Shown: positions 50,803 through 60,699, counted from the stretch's first letter. The stretch is 64,000 bases of DNA from Sphingobacteriaceae bacterium (GCA_903642215.1 CAHJWG010000011.1:95179-159178), one strand, 5' to 3'. The notes: generated by a model from the sequence alone, not told the origin. Made by a program: numbers and translations.

Positions 50803-53133
50803 ATGAAAACCGTATTTACCGCCCTGTTAATCGTATCCGGCCTTGCTTCTTTTGCACAACAAAAATCGGCAGCTAATTTAGTGCAATATGTAAAGCCGAT
50901 TATCGGTACGCAACGGATGGGACACACTTATCCCGGTGCTACCGTACCGTTCGGGATGGTGCAGTTAAGTCCGGAAACGGATACAATCAGTTATGAGCAG
51001 AACGGCAAATACAATCCTGATGTTTACAAATATTGTGCTGGTTATCAATACGATGATCATACCATAACCGGTTTCAGCCATACGCATTTTAGCGGAACGG
51101 GCCATTCTGATCTGGGCGATTTTTTGATCATGCCGACGGTTGGTCAGCTAAAATTAAATCCCGGGACAGTTGGCCAGCCAAACAGCGGTTATCGCTCCAA
51201 ATTTTCCCATGTAAACGAAGTATCGGCAGCAGATTATTACAAAGTGAAGCTGGATGATTACAACATTACTGCGGAAATGACGGCCAGCACGCGCGTTGGT
51301 TTTCATCAATATACTTTTCCAAAATCAGATCAGTCGCACATTATTCTGGATTTAATGGCCGGCATTTACAACTATGAAGATAAAAACGTATGGACGTATT
51401 TGCACGTGATAAATGATACGCTTATTACCGGTTACCGGCAAACCAACGGCTGGGCAAAAAATCGGACACTGTATTTTGCCCTTCGGTTTTCCAAACCTTT
51501 TATCGCTTACGGCAATCATAATTATACCAAAAAAGAGGTTTACAGAGGTTTTTGGGGGAAGTTTAACCAGGGTAAAAGTTTCCCGGAAGTGGCCGCGCAA
51601 AAGCTTCGGGCTTACTTCGATTTTAAAACGGAAGCAGGCGAAAAAATCAAGATCAAATTTGCTTTATCGCCGGTAAGTATGGAAGGTGCGCTGGGCAATA
51701 TGCAGGCTGAAATCCCCGGCTGGGATTTTGATGCGGTAAAAGAAGCAGGACAAAAATCCTGGGAAAAAGAGCTTTCCAAAATCACCATTCAATCTAAAAG
51801 TCTGGCCGAAAAGCAGAATTTTTATACGGCTATGTATCATGCGATGATCAACCCGACTATCTACATGGATGCTGATGGCCAGTACAAAGGTTTGGATCAA
51901 AATGTGCACAAAGCCGATGGTTTTACCAATTACACCACGTTTTCTTTGTGGGATACTTACCGCGCGCTGCATCCGCTTTTCAACATTATCGAACCAAAAA
52001 GAAATGATGATATGATTAAATCCATGCTGGCACATTTTAATCAAAGTCCGGAACATATGCTGCCGGTTTGGTCAAACTCCGGGAACGAAAACTGGTGTAT
52101 GTCCGGCTATCACAGCGTTGCCGTGATTGCCGATGCGGTGATGAAAGGCAATGCTTCTTTTAGCACACAAAAAGCGCTGGAAGCCTGCGTGGCCACGGCC
52201 CGAAAACGCAATTATGAAGGTATCGGCGAGTATATGGACCGTGGTTTTATCCCGAATGATAAAAGTGGCGTTTCGGTTTCTTCTACTTTGGAGTATGCTT
52301 ATGATGACTGGGCGATTGCGCAAATGGCCAAAAAACTTGGGCAAACCGATATTTACAACGAGTTTATCAAACGGTCAGAAAACTATAAAAACGTGTTTGA
52401 TCCTGCTGTTGGTTTTATGCGGCCAAAACTGGCAGACGGCAATTTTCGCAAAAATTTTGATGCTTTATCAACCAATAACCAGGGTTTTATTGAGGGCAAC
52501 TCCTGGAACTATACTTTCTTCGTCCCGCAAAATCCGGTAGAATTAATTAAGCTGATGGGCGGCAACAAACGCTTTATTTCCCGGCTGGATTCTCTGTTCA
52601 CCATGAATTTGCCGGATAAATATTTTGCCGAAACAGAAGATATTACCCGCGACGGCATCATCGGAAATTATGTGCATGGCAACGAACCTTCGCACCACGT
52701 GGCTTATTTGTATAACTGGACCGACCAGCCTTGGAAAACGCAGGAACGCGTCCGCATGATTTTACCAAAAATGTACAAGCCAACGCCGGATGGTTTGGGC
52801 GGAAATGACGATACCGGCCAAATGAGTGCCTGGTATATTTTTAGTTCGCTTGGTTTTTATCCGGTTGCGCCTGGTTCTGATCAGTATTCGTTGGGAAGCC
52901 CGGCGGTTGACGGCGCAGTTATCCGGTTATCCAACGGTAAAAGTTTTACGGTAGAAGTTAAAAATCAGAGTGATAAAAATGTGTATGTAAAAGAAGCATC
53001 GCTCAACGGCAAACCACTTAACCGGAATTATATTACCCATTCTGAAATTATGAGCGGCGGAAAAATCACTTTCGAGATGAGCAGCAAACCTTCCAAAAAG
53101 ATTTTACCTCCGGATCATCTGGCCATGAACTGA
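50803..53133 (+). CDS. Glycoside hydrolase family 92, alpha-mannosidase
   Basis: A 776-aa exo-acting, Ca-dependent alpha-mannosidase family member with a signal peptide (ending SFAQ, residue 18). It shows the GH92 N-terminal block YVKPIIGTQRMGHTYPGATVPFGMVQLSP, GFSHTHFSGTGHSDLGDFLI, then FSLWDTYRALHPLF, GNEPSHHVAYLYNWTDQPWKTQ and GGNDDTGQMSAWYIFSSLGFYPVAPG. GH92 enzymes trim mannose from N-glycans or fungal mannan. It lies opposite the SusCD genes and directly before a LacI regulator, which supports a small polysaccharide-use locus. Three partial 14-bp motifs lie inside. Confidence 0.95.
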   Translation: MKTVFTALLIVSGLASFAQQKSAANLVQYVKPIIGTQRMGHTYPGATVPFGMVQLSPETDTISYEQNGKYNPDVYKYCAGYQYDDHTITGFSHTHFSGTGHSDLGDFLIMPTVGQLKLNPGTVGQPNSGYRSKFSHVNEVSAADYYKVKLDDYNITAEMTASTRVGFHQYTFPKSDQSHIILDLMAGIYNYEDKNVWTYLHVINDTLITGYRQTNGWAKNRTLYFALRFSKPFIAYGNHNYTKKEVYRGFWGKFNQGKSFPEVAAQKLRAYFDFKTEAGEKIKIKFALSPVSMEGALGNMQAEIPGWDFDAVKEAGQKSWEKELSKITIQSKSLAEKQNFYTAMYHAMINPTIYMDADGQYKGLDQNVHKADGFTNYTTFSLWDTYRALHPLFNIIEPKRNDDMIKSMLAHFNQSPEHMLPVWSNSGNENWCMSGYHSVAVIADAVMKGNASFSTQKALEACVATARKRNYEGIGEYMDRGFIPNDKSGVSVSSTLEYAYDDWAIAQMAKKLGQTDIYNEFIKRSENYKNVFDPAVGFMRPKLADGNFRKNFDALSTNNQGFIEGNSWNYTFFVPQNPVELIKLMGGNKRFISRLDSLFTMNLPDKYFAETEDITRDGIIGNYVHGNEPSHHVAYLYNWTDQPWKTQERVRMILPKMYKPTPDGLGGNDDTGQMSAWYIFSSLGFYPVAPGSDQYSLGSPAVDGAVIRLSNGKSFTVEVKNQSDKNVYVKEASLNGKPLNRNYITHSEIMSGGKITFEMSSKPSKKILPPDHLAMN
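52151..52164 (+). repeat. 14-bp motif, one mismatch, inside the GH92 gene
   Basis: ATGCTTCTTTTAGC, encoding NASFS, the same reading frame as at 8991. Confidence 0.6.
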
Positions 53134-53182
53134 GGTGCTTCCATGATTGTTATTTCAACCGTTAAACCAACGTTTTTTAGGT

Positions 53183-53196
53183 GATAAAAGAAGCAT
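53183..53196 (-). repeat. 14-bp motif, exact copy
   Basis: GATAAAAGAAGCAT, preceded by TTTTTAGGT, the reverse form of the RNN-TAAAAA extension. Between the GH92 and LacI genes. Confidence 0.85.
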
Positions 53197-53306
53197 CAAA
53201 ATTGAATAATGAATGCTGTTGCTTGGAATATTTTGTGTTAAACAGGTACACTTATACTTCTGTACAAAAATAAACTCGTTTATCAACCAATTAAAACAGT
53301 TGTATT

Positions 53307-54326
53307 ATGATTAAGAAGCGGGTATCCATTAAAGATATTGCTACAAAATTCCAGGTATCTGCTGCCACCATTTCTTATATTATGAACGGTAAGGCAAAAG
53401 AAAAAAGGATAAGTGATGATTTAACGCAGCGGGTTTTAAAACTGATTGAAGAAATAGATTACCGGCCAAGCCAGTTGGCTACCAGTTTGCGTACGGGTAC
53501 TTCAAAAATTATCGGTTTAATGGTTGATGATATTTCAAATCCGTTTTTTGCAGATGTTGCCAAAATGATAGAAGACCTTGCTTACAGCAACGGTTATCGG
53601 ATTATTTTTTGCAGTACCGATAATCAAACTCAAAAAGCCAGGGAAATTATCCAGATGTTTCGGGGCCGTAATGTTGACGGTTATATTATTGCGCCGCCGG
53701 CAGGTATCGAAAAAGAAATTGCCGGTTTACAACAAGATAACGTCCCGCTGGTTCTGTTTGATCGGTTTTTGCCGGAGATTTTAACAAGTTACGTGCTAAC
53801 GGATAACTTTAACAGCACATTTGGGGCCGTAAAACATTTTGTATCACAAGGGTTTAAGAATACGGCGTTGATTACATCTGATTCTGCACAATTTCAAATG
53901 CAGGAAAGAACACGCGGCTATTTAGAAGCCATGGAAGAATCCGGCTTAAAACCGGTTGTAGAAAAAGTAATGGTAATTGGAAACCACGAAGGTATCATCG
54001 GAAAAATAACTGCTTTATTGAATGAAAACAGTGCTATAGATTCCATTTTATTTTCGAGTAACTACTTAACAATTTGCGGTTTGGAGGTTTTTGAGAAGAT
54101 GAAAATTGCCATTCCGCATGATATAGCGATCATTGCTTTTGACGATCATGACCTGTTTAATTTTTATTCGCCTTCCATCACAGCTATTGTACAGCCGTTA
54201 AAAAAATTCTCTGAAGAAATCCTTCAAATTCTACTTGCACAAATGAAAGGTGAGCAGCCGGTTTCGCAAAATATAATTCCTTCTACGCTCATCCAAAGGG
54301 CATCTTCTGTAAAAAGCTTACTCTAA
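53307..54326 (+). CDS. LacI family transcriptional regulator
   Basis: A 339-aa sugar-responsive repressor: HTH VSIKDIATKFQVSAATISYIMNG (about 5-27), hinge helix ATSLRTGTSKIIGL and a periplasmic-binding-like effector domain (GLMVDDISNPFFADVAKMIE, then IIAFDDHDLFNF near 280). It follows GH92 on the same strand and probably controls it and perhaps susCD. I saw no clear palindromic operator. Its stop overlaps the convergent TolC gene by 9 bp. Confidence 0.93.
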   Translation: MIKKRVSIKDIATKFQVSAATISYIMNGKAKEKRISDDLTQRVLKLIEEIDYRPSQLATSLRTGTSKIIGLMVDDISNPFFADVAKMIEDLAYSNGYRIIFCSTDNQTQKAREIIQMFRGRNVDGYIIAPPAGIEKEIAGLQQDNVPLVLFDRFLPEILTSYVLTDNFNSTFGAVKHFVSQGFKNTALITSDSAQFQMQERTRGYLEAMEESGLKPVVEKVMVIGNHEGIIGKITALLNENSAIDSILFSSNYLTICGLEVFEKMKIAIPHDIAIIAFDDHDLFNFYSPSITAIVQPLKKFSEEILQILLAQMKGEQPVSQNIIPSTLIQRASSVKSLL

Positions 54327-55670
54327 TTCCCCGATTGCTTTTTTAAACTGGGTAGTATAGTTATTGTAATCTACCCTGGCAGAAATAGCCTGCGTATAAC
54401 TTTGCTGCCATAACGACTGCGCCTGCAGCCAGTCGGTAGTGGTAATGGTGCCTGCTTTCAGCCGGTCGTTAGCCAGCCGTAAATTTTCTGTAGCCTGCAG
54501 AACAGATAAGCTGCTTAAAGCCACATTTTTTTCGGCCTCTGTTAAGTTGTTATAATTGCGCCTGATATCTAAAGTAACTTTTTCCAAACCGTCGTTAAGC
54601 TGATAACGCTTGGCATTTGTTCTGATTTCCTGCTGTTTTACTGCTTTTCGATAATTTCCCCAATGGAAAACCGGCACGCGCACACTTAACAAAGCCAGCC
54701 AGGCCAGCGAGTTGGAAGAACCGATGTTGATAGGTGCCTGGTTATTCCCTAAAAAAGAGCTAATCAGGTTTACGGCTCCCGGCGTACTGGATGCCGTATA
54801 AAAACCGTAAGCTGCAATAGCTACCTGCGGCAACTGATTGGCAAACGCTAACCTGGTTTGTATTTCTCCTGCCTCCACTGATTTTTGCAGCAACTGTACT
54901 TCCGGCCTTTTGCCGGCATTGCTGTCAAATGCAGAATCCGGCGGCAAAGCCACGGGGTTGTAAGGCACAGTATCTAAAACATCAACCTGGTTTTTTAAAC
55001 CTGTACCGGTAACCTGCAACAGGTTTAGCCTGGCCAGTTTTAATCCGTTTTCGGCCCTTAGCAGCTGCAGCTCGTTCTGGTTATACTGCACCTGCACCTG
55101 CAACACATCATTTTTAAACCTTGTGCCGGCCAGGTAAGCATTATTTACATCATTTAACGCACCGGTTAAGTACTGTTTCGATTTTTTTAAGGAGATGATC
55201 TGTTCCTTTAAAGATACCACCTGCCAGTAAGCACTATCCGTTTTTACGATAATATCTGCCCGGTTCCGTACCTGCTGCAACTGTTGTACATCTACATTTA
55301 AACCAGCTGCTTTGATCCCGTTTCTCACTTTACCGCCATTATAAATCAGTTCGGTAACTGTACCCGATGCGGATGCAGTTCTTTCAGGCAGGTATTTGCT
55401 GAGCGGCTTGCCAAAAAACAATCCGGTTCCGGTTGCATCCACCATAGGCAAAAGATTGGTTTTGGCCCGGTCGACACCCAACTTTGCGATGGCGACAGAA
55501 TCATTCTGAATGCCGATCTGTTTATTTTGCTGCAAAGCCAGCTGCCTGCTTTGCTCGAGTGTGAGTCGCTGCTGTGCAAAAGCCATCTGTGCCAACAAAA
55601 CAAAGAACAGGCCCAGGCCATACGGCTTAATTATTTTATATGATAGCGATGATGATGTGATCATGGTCAT
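54318..55670 (-). CDS. TolC family outer membrane efflux protein
   Basis: Outer membrane channel of the RND pump. About 450 aa from the ATG at 55670, with a signal peptide (MTMITSSSL..., ending MAFAQ). The coiled-coil repeat pairs appear as LTLEQSRQLALQQN near the start and LRLANDRLKAGTITTTDWLQAQ near the end. The frame extends to 55730, inside the RND gene, without a signal peptide, so I prefer 55670, 20 nt after the RND stop. Confidence 0.92.
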   Translation of the reverse strand: MTMITSSSLSYKIIKPYGLGLFFVLLAQMAFAQQRLTLEQSRQLALQQNKQIGIQNDSVAIAKLGVDRAKTNLLPMVDATGTGLFFGKPLSKYLPERTASASGTVTELIYNGGKVRNGIKAAGLNVDVQQLQQVRNRADIIVKTDSAYWQVVSLKEQIISLKKSKQYLTGALNDVNNAYLAGTRFKNDVLQVQVQYNQNELQLLRAENGLKLARLNLLQVTGTGLKNQVDVLDTVPYNPVALPPDSAFDSNAGKRPEVQLLQKSVEAGEIQTRLAFANQLPQVAIAAYGFYTASSTPGAVNLISSFLGNNQAPINIGSSNSLAWLALLSVRVPVFHWGNYRKAVKQQEIRTNAKRYQLNDGLEKVTLDIRRNYNNLTEAEKNVALSSLSVLQATENLRLANDRLKAGTITTTDWLQAQSLWQQSYTQAISARVDYNNYTTQFKKAIGELE

Positions 55671-55689
55671 TTTCCTAAACAAAAATGTT

Positions 55690-58600
55690 TTATACTGCCG
55701 GCTCGGGCTGCCTGGCTTTTTCCTGCTCATCCTCGTCCTGTTCTTCGGGCTTATCCGGTTCGGGCTTAACTAATTTAAAATAGAGGATAGGGATGATAAA
55801 CAAAGTAAAAAACATAGACACGATTAAACCGAACGCTAACGAACTGCCCAAAGGTGCCCATAATGGCGAACCACCCACAATCATGGGCGTAACGCCTACA
55901 GCTGCGGCCGCGGTGGTTAAAAAGATAGGGCGCATCCGGCGCTTGGCAGCATGTATAGCAGATTCCTTACTGTCTAACCCTTCATCCCGGCCCATTTTGT
56001 CGGCAAAATCAACCAGGATAATACCGTTACGTACTACAATCCCGATCAAACTGATAATCCCCATAAATGCTGTAAAGCTGAATGAGTTACCGGTAATTAA
56101 CAGCCCGGTGGCAGCACCCAGCAAGCTTAGCGGAAAGGTACACAATATAATAAACGTTTTTTTCAGGCTCCTAAACTGGATCAGCATCGTTAAAAAAATA
56201 AGTACAACGCTGCATAAAAGTGATTTACCTAAGCCCGGTGTATTTTCATCAGTTGCTTCCTGGTCGCCGCCATATTGTATCCGCATACCGTAAGGCAGCT
56301 TCATTTTTTCAATTTCCGGTTTAATTTGTTTCAGCATGTCAGCCGCTACCACACCGTTTTGCGCTTCCGAAAGTACGGTTAACATACGCAGGCCGTTGCG
56401 GTGCATAATATTGCCGATATGCCACTCGGGCGTAAAATCGGCTACTTCGTTTAGCTGTATTTTTTGGCCTTGCTGATTTGTAATATGCACGGTACGGAGC
56501 CGGTCGAAATTTTTACGGTAACGATCATCATATCTTAAAATAATAGACAGCGGTGTTTTACCTTCGTATAAAGTGGCTACCGGCACACCTTGCAAGCCGC
56601 CGCCGATGGTTTGTGTAATCTGGCTGTTGGTAAGATTTAACCGGCGAGCCTGATCTTCCCGGATGTGGCCGCCAATGGCAGCATAATCTTCTTCATAATC
56701 ATCGCGTACCCAATTGGTACCTTTTAAACGGCTCACCATGCTTTTAACCGTGTCGCCTACCTTTTGCAAATCATTAAAGTTATCACTGATGATGCGTATT
56801 TCGAGCGGAGCTTTTGCATTTAAAAAAGACAAACGGTGTACCCTTACAAAACCTTCAGGCAAAAAGTTGTGGAATTTGGTGATGTATTCTGTAGATAATT
56901 CTTCTGTAGTTCCGTTACTGGTTGTGTTGATAAAAATCTGTGCATAATTTTCCCGCGGGTTTTCGGGTGCGTAAGTTGTATAAAACCTAGGCGAACTGGT
57001 GCCGATAAAACTTGCCACACGGGTAATCCGCTTATCACCTTTAATAGCAGCTTCTACCTTTTTAACTGCCGCCTCTGTTTCTTTATAAGGTGTACCGGGC
57101 GGAAGCCATACTTCCAGGTTAAACTGGTCGCGTTCGGCTATCGGCAGAAACTGTTGCTTAACTTTAGTCATTAAAAAAGCTCCTAAAAAAACAGCCCCTA
57201 TGCCTAACCCGATAATCAGTGTAGTATGTTCAAAAGCCCATTCTACACTCTTGTCATATTTTTCCTGTACCCGGTCCAGGATTGATTTCTTAGGCTTTTC
57301 CCCTTTTTTATCTTTATCATCCTTTAAGCCTTTTTTAATGGTTAAAAAAGCAATAGCGGGTACAATCAGCATTGCTACAACAAAAGAGGTGCTCAAAGCA
57401 ATACCGATAATAATCGGCAGCTCCCCTACAAATTCTTTTTGCATCCCCGGCAACAATACAGCCAATGGCGCAAAAGCAAAAATAATGGATATGGTAGCCG
57501 TAAGTACCGGTATAAACAGTTGTGTAGCACTTTTCCAGGCAGCTTCCCAGGGCTTTGTCCCTTCATCCAAACGTTCTACATAATTATCAACTACCACAAT
57601 GGCATCATCAACTACCATACCCAATACAACAATCAAGCCTGCCAACGTAACCTGATGCAGTTGCAGCCCGACAACGTTACTGATGGCAAAAGTAACCATG
57701 ATAGAAAGCGGGCAGGATATAGCAGATATCAGCGCAATACGAAAAGGAAGCAATATGATAACAACTATGATAACCGAAACAATGGCGATGGCAAATTCTA
57801 CCAGAAAGTGCGAAATACTTTGGGCCACAACTTCCGGCTGGTTAACGATGGTGGTAACTTTTACATCAGGCGGCAGTTGTTTCTTGGCCAGGTTTAACTG
57901 TTCGTTTATTTCCTTGCCAAACTCGGTCATGTTATTACCCTTCTGCATCTCAATGCTCAGCATAATCACCGGCAAGTTTTCCATTTTAATCATCTGTACC
58001 GTATCCTGGTAAGTACGGGTAATGGTGGCCACATCGCGCAGGCGAACAATATTAGCAGCCGAATCGGTATAAATAACCTGATTGCCTACATCTTCTATGC
58101 TCTTAAACTGGTTGTTTCCAAACAAAGGCACGTTACTTTGCCGGAGCTTAACTTCGCCGCCGCCGTTGGTTTGGTTCTGATTTTTAAGGATATCGGCTAT
58201 CCGGTTAAAATCAACATTGTACTGACTTAGCTTTTGGTCATCTACCTTTACCAGTATCTGCTGCGGCAAACCGCCAACACGCGTAAGCCGGGAAACCTTT
58301 TTGTTTACCTTAACATTATCTTCTACCTTGTCCATCAGCTTGTCCAGTTCTTCATAACTGCGCTTTGGGGAAGAAACGGATACCAGCATGGCTATAGTTT
58401 CACCAAAATTGCTGTTTACAAAAGGACCCTGCACATTTTGGGGCAGGCTTTGCGCTTTAAAATTGTTAAGGCCGTGCTGGATAGTTGCCCAAACCCGGTC
58501 GGCATCTTTAACCCATTCATTCAGCTCCAGGTTTACATAAACAGTGCCTTCTTTAGTGGTAGAATAAGTTTTTTCGCGCCTTACTTCTTTAAAAGAAAAC

Positions 58601-58833
58601 AGGTATTGTTCCATTGGTTTGGTAATTTCATTTTCGATCTGCCGTTCGCTGGCACCCGGATAGGAAGCATAAACCAATGCCTGCCTAACGGTAAACTCCG
58701 GGTTTTCGCTGCGCGACATACTTAGCAGCGATAAAATGCCCACCAATACCAGCATAGCAGCTATAGTAAATGATACCGTACGATAACGCATGGAAGCTTC
58801 GATCAGGTTGAAACTTTTTTTCTTCTCAGCCAT
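55690..58833 (-). CDS. RND family efflux transporter, inner membrane permease
   Basis: A 1047-aa proton-driven exporter with the AcrB-type layout: TM1 (residues 18-36), a large porter domain, TM2-6 with VVDDAIVVVDNYVERLDEG (motif D/A region, about 410-425), a second porter domain and TM8-12 (GIVVRNGIILVDFADKMG near 950). It belongs to the HAE-like branch and not the heavy-metal CusA branch, as far as I can tell. Order adaptor, permease, TolC on one strand with short gaps is a typical tripartite operon. No exact 14-bp motif was found in it. Confidence 0.93.
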   Translation of the reverse strand: MAEKKKSFNLIEASMRYRTVSFTIAAMLVLVGILSLLSMSRSENPEFTVRQALVYASYPGASERQIENEITKPMEQYLFSFKEVRREKTYSTTKEGTVYVNLELNEWVKDADRVWATIQHGLNNFKAQSLPQNVQGPFVNSNFGETIAMLVSVSSPKRSYEELDKLMDKVEDNVKVNKKVSRLTRVGGLPQQILVKVDDQKLSQYNVDFNRIADILKNQNQTNGGGEVKLRQSNVPLFGNNQFKSIEDVGNQVIYTDSAANIVRLRDVATITRTYQDTVQMIKMENLPVIMLSIEMQKGNNMTEFGKEINEQLNLAKKQLPPDVKVTTIVNQPEVVAQSISHFLVEFAIAIVSVIIVVIILLPFRIALISAISCPLSIMVTFAISNVVGLQLHQVTLAGLIVVLGMVVDDAIVVVDNYVERLDEGTKPWEAAWKSATQLFIPVLTATISIIFAFAPLAVLLPGMQKEFVGELPIIIGIALSTSFVVAMLIVPAIAFLTIKKGLKDDKDKKGEKPKKSILDRVQEKYDKSVEWAFEHTTLIIGLGIGAVFLGAFLMTKVKQQFLPIAERDQFNLEVWLPPGTPYKETEAAVKKVEAAIKGDKRITRVASFIGTSSPRFYTTYAPENPRENYAQIFINTTSNGTTEELSTEYITKFHNFLPEGFVRVHRLSFLNAKAPLEIRIISDNFNDLQKVGDTVKSMVSRLKGTNWVRDDYEEDYAAIGGHIREDQARRLNLTNSQITQTIGGGLQGVPVATLYEGKTPLSIILRYDDRYRKNFDRLRTVHITNQQGQKIQLNEVADFTPEWHIGNIMHRNGLRMLTVLSEAQNGVVAADMLKQIKPEIEKMKLPYGMRIQYGGDQEATDENTPGLGKSLLCSVVLIFLTMLIQFRSLKKTFIILCTFPLSLLGAATGLLITGNSFSFTAFMGIISLIGIVVRNGIILVDFADKMGRDEGLDSKESAIHAAKRRMRPIFLTTAAAAVGVTPMIVGGSPLWAPLGSSLAFGLIVSMFFTLFIIPILYFKLVKPEPDKPEEQDEDEQEKARQPEPAV

Positions 58834-58863
58834 AATTACAGAGGATAAACTTTAAACCGCATA

Positions 58864-59898
58864 TTATTTAACCACCACCAGCTGACCGTCTTTTAAACGC
58901 TGCTGACCTTCAATAATTAACACATCACCGCCTTTAATGCCTTCTACCACAGAGATTTCGTTGCCAATAGCCTGGCCGATAGTTACCTGGCGGCGTATAG
59001 CGCGTTTTTGTTTGGCAGAATCTACCAGGAAAACGTAAGAAATACCATCCTGATCATGTACCACAGCTTTTGGCGGGATGGTAACATACTTAACCTTTTG
59101 ATTGGTTTGCAGGTTAATTTCAGCAATCATACCGGGCAATAGCTGATGGCGGGTATTATTTAGCAATATTTTAGTGCGGAAGGTATTGCTGTTTCTGTCG
59201 GCCTGCGGGTTAATGCTCGTTACTTTACCGGTAAACGTTTGGTTGAGCGTTGGTATATTAACTTTAGCCGTGTTGTTGCGCCTGATATTGCCTATTTCTG
59301 TTTCAGGGATCGTCATGGTAGCATTTACACGGTCTATCGCATCAATTACAAAAGCCTGGGCGTTGGGTGATGCCTGATTACCGATTTCGGTTCTTTTGCT
59401 GGTTACCGTACCGGCTATCGGTGCATAAAGCCGGGTGTCGTTTACCTGCTTGGCGGCCGTTTTACGGTTGGCCTGTGCGGTGAGGTATTGCGATTCTGCC
59501 GTTACAAAATCTTTGGGTGTAAGGCTGCCTTTTTCATATAATTCTTTGCTCCTCAAATAATTATCTTTTGCCTGTAACAGGTTCGCATCCGCCTGCTGTA
59601 ACTGGTACTGATAATCCCGCGGATCAAGCGTAGCCAGCAATTGCCCTTTTTTAACACTCTGACCTTCATCAACCAATACAGAAGTAACCTTGCCTTGCAC
59701 AGAAAAAGTTACCTGCGCTGTTTTTTCCGATTGGATAGTTCCGCTCAAACTTAACATCTGGTTTTTTTCTGTCGGCGAAAGCTTCACAACCATTACCGGT
59801 GCACGGGCCGAAGCTTCCGCATCAGATCGGTTATCTTCTTTGTGTTTGCAGCTTACGATTATCAGCGATAAACCGAACAGCAAATAAATATTTTTCAT
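58864..59898 (-). CDS. RND efflux periplasmic adaptor lipoprotein (HlyD/MFP family)
   Basis: A 344-aa adaptor with lipobox VSC (Cys 17), a biotinyl-lipoyl half (VQGKVTSVLVDEGQSVKKGQLLATLD, about 68-93), a helical hairpin (QLQQADANLLQAKDNYLRSKELYEKGSL) and the returning half (LYAPIAGTVTSKRTEIGNQ). It is first in the operon. No TetR or MarR regulator is adjacent, so control is unclear. Confidence 0.92.
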   Translation of the reverse strand: MKNIYLLFGLSLIIVSCKHKEDNRSDAEASARAPVMVVKLSPTEKNQMLSLSGTIQSEKTAQVTFSVQGKVTSVLVDEGQSVKKGQLLATLDPRDYQYQLQQADANLLQAKDNYLRSKELYEKGSLTPKDFVTAESQYLTAQANRKTAAKQVNDTRLYAPIAGTVTSKRTEIGNQASPNAQAFVIDAIDRVNATMTIPETEIGNIRRNNTAKVNIPTLNQTFTGKVTSINPQADRNSNTFRTKILLNNTRHQLLPGMIAEINLQTNQKVKYVTIPPKAVVHDQDGISYVFLVDSAKQKRAIRRQVTIGQAIGNEISVVEGIKGGDVLIIEGQQRLKDGQLVVVK

Positions 59899-60002
59899 TA
59901 AAAGTAATATCTGATAGTTTTTAGAAGATTGACTAACAGTTTTATGAAGAAATAAGTTTTTTGATTGAAGGCGTGTTTTAGTTTTTATCGGCAGAAATAA
60001 TA

Positions 60003-60060
60003 ATGCTTCTTTTATGCCTGTAAATTTGAAGCTCTGTTTTTTAGGCGATAAAAGAAGTAT
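60003..60060. repeat. Inverted pair of 14-bp motifs, 58 bp
   Basis: ATGCTTCTTTTATG (60003-60016, one mismatch) and GATAAAAGAAGTAT (60047-60060, exact) face each other, with TAAATTT and TTTTTTA inside. The right half resembles the sequence at 53170-53196 and 60765-60788, so these may be copies of one small element. Confidence 0.75.
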
Positions 60061-60100
60061 CGAAAATAATTGGAGTAATTACTTACCTGAATGTTTTGAC

Positions 60101-60625
60101 TTAAAAACTTTGACTTACTTTTGTTTCCGGATATTCTAATTTGGTGCTTTTGCGTGTTCCGTTTTCGGTGATGTGTACAATGTTGATCTGATCGTCATAT
60201 AAATTATGAAGGATACTGATCTCGGCACTAACTTTTTTAAATGCGAGTATTTTATTTGATTCCAGGTAAACATTTACTGCTTCCCGGTCAACTTCAAAAC
60301 CTAAATAATTTAAAGTTAAAGCCTTGTCGTTGGTTTTTATTTGTACGTGATTGCTGATGTAATTTTTCACCAATCCGTCCATTGCTGCATGCATATCCGG
60401 TTTTGATAAATCCGTTTTAACCTTGTACTGTTTGGCAATGGCCGATTCAAAATCATCGGTAAAAACAGTACATGTTAACTCCAGCTTGCCTTCCTGTGCA
60501 TTAAAATTAACGTTTGTAGTGCTTACATGCAGCGGATGGTTTACATTATCGGGTTGCTTTTTCGGGATCAATAATCCAATCAGCAGGTAACAATATAACA
60601 GCGGTTGGTAAATTAAATCGCACAT
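60101..60625 (-). CDS. DUF6702-like protein
   Basis: A 174-aa protein with an N-terminal hydrophobic segment, then NHPLHVSTTNVNFNAQEGKLELTCTVFTDDFESAIAK, the typical start of DUF6702 proteins in Bacteroidota (from memory), followed by LGFEVDREAVNVYLES. Function unknown; it is encoded beside HupE/UreJ and an M1 peptidase in many related genomes (memory), and here it is divergent from them. The N-terminus may be a signal-anchor. Confidence 0.75.
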   Translation of the reverse strand: MCDLIYQPLLYCYLLIGLLIPKKQPDNVNHPLHVSTTNVNFNAQEGKLELTCTVFTDDFESAIAKQYKVKTDLSKPDMHAAMDGLVKNYISNHVQIKTNDKALTLNYLGFEVDREAVNVYLESNKILAFKKVSAEISILHNLYDDQINIVHITENGTRKSTKLEYPETKVSQSF

Positions 60626-60699
60626 AAAATATTCGTTTTAAACCACAAAAAAACAAATTAAATTTAGAGCCTGTTTAATTTTTATCATCGGCCATGATC

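Noticed and set aside
55793..58725. Plus-strand frames over the RND permease (up to 166 codons)
   Set aside because: Antisense shadows of a strongly conserved transporter; no start or domain support.
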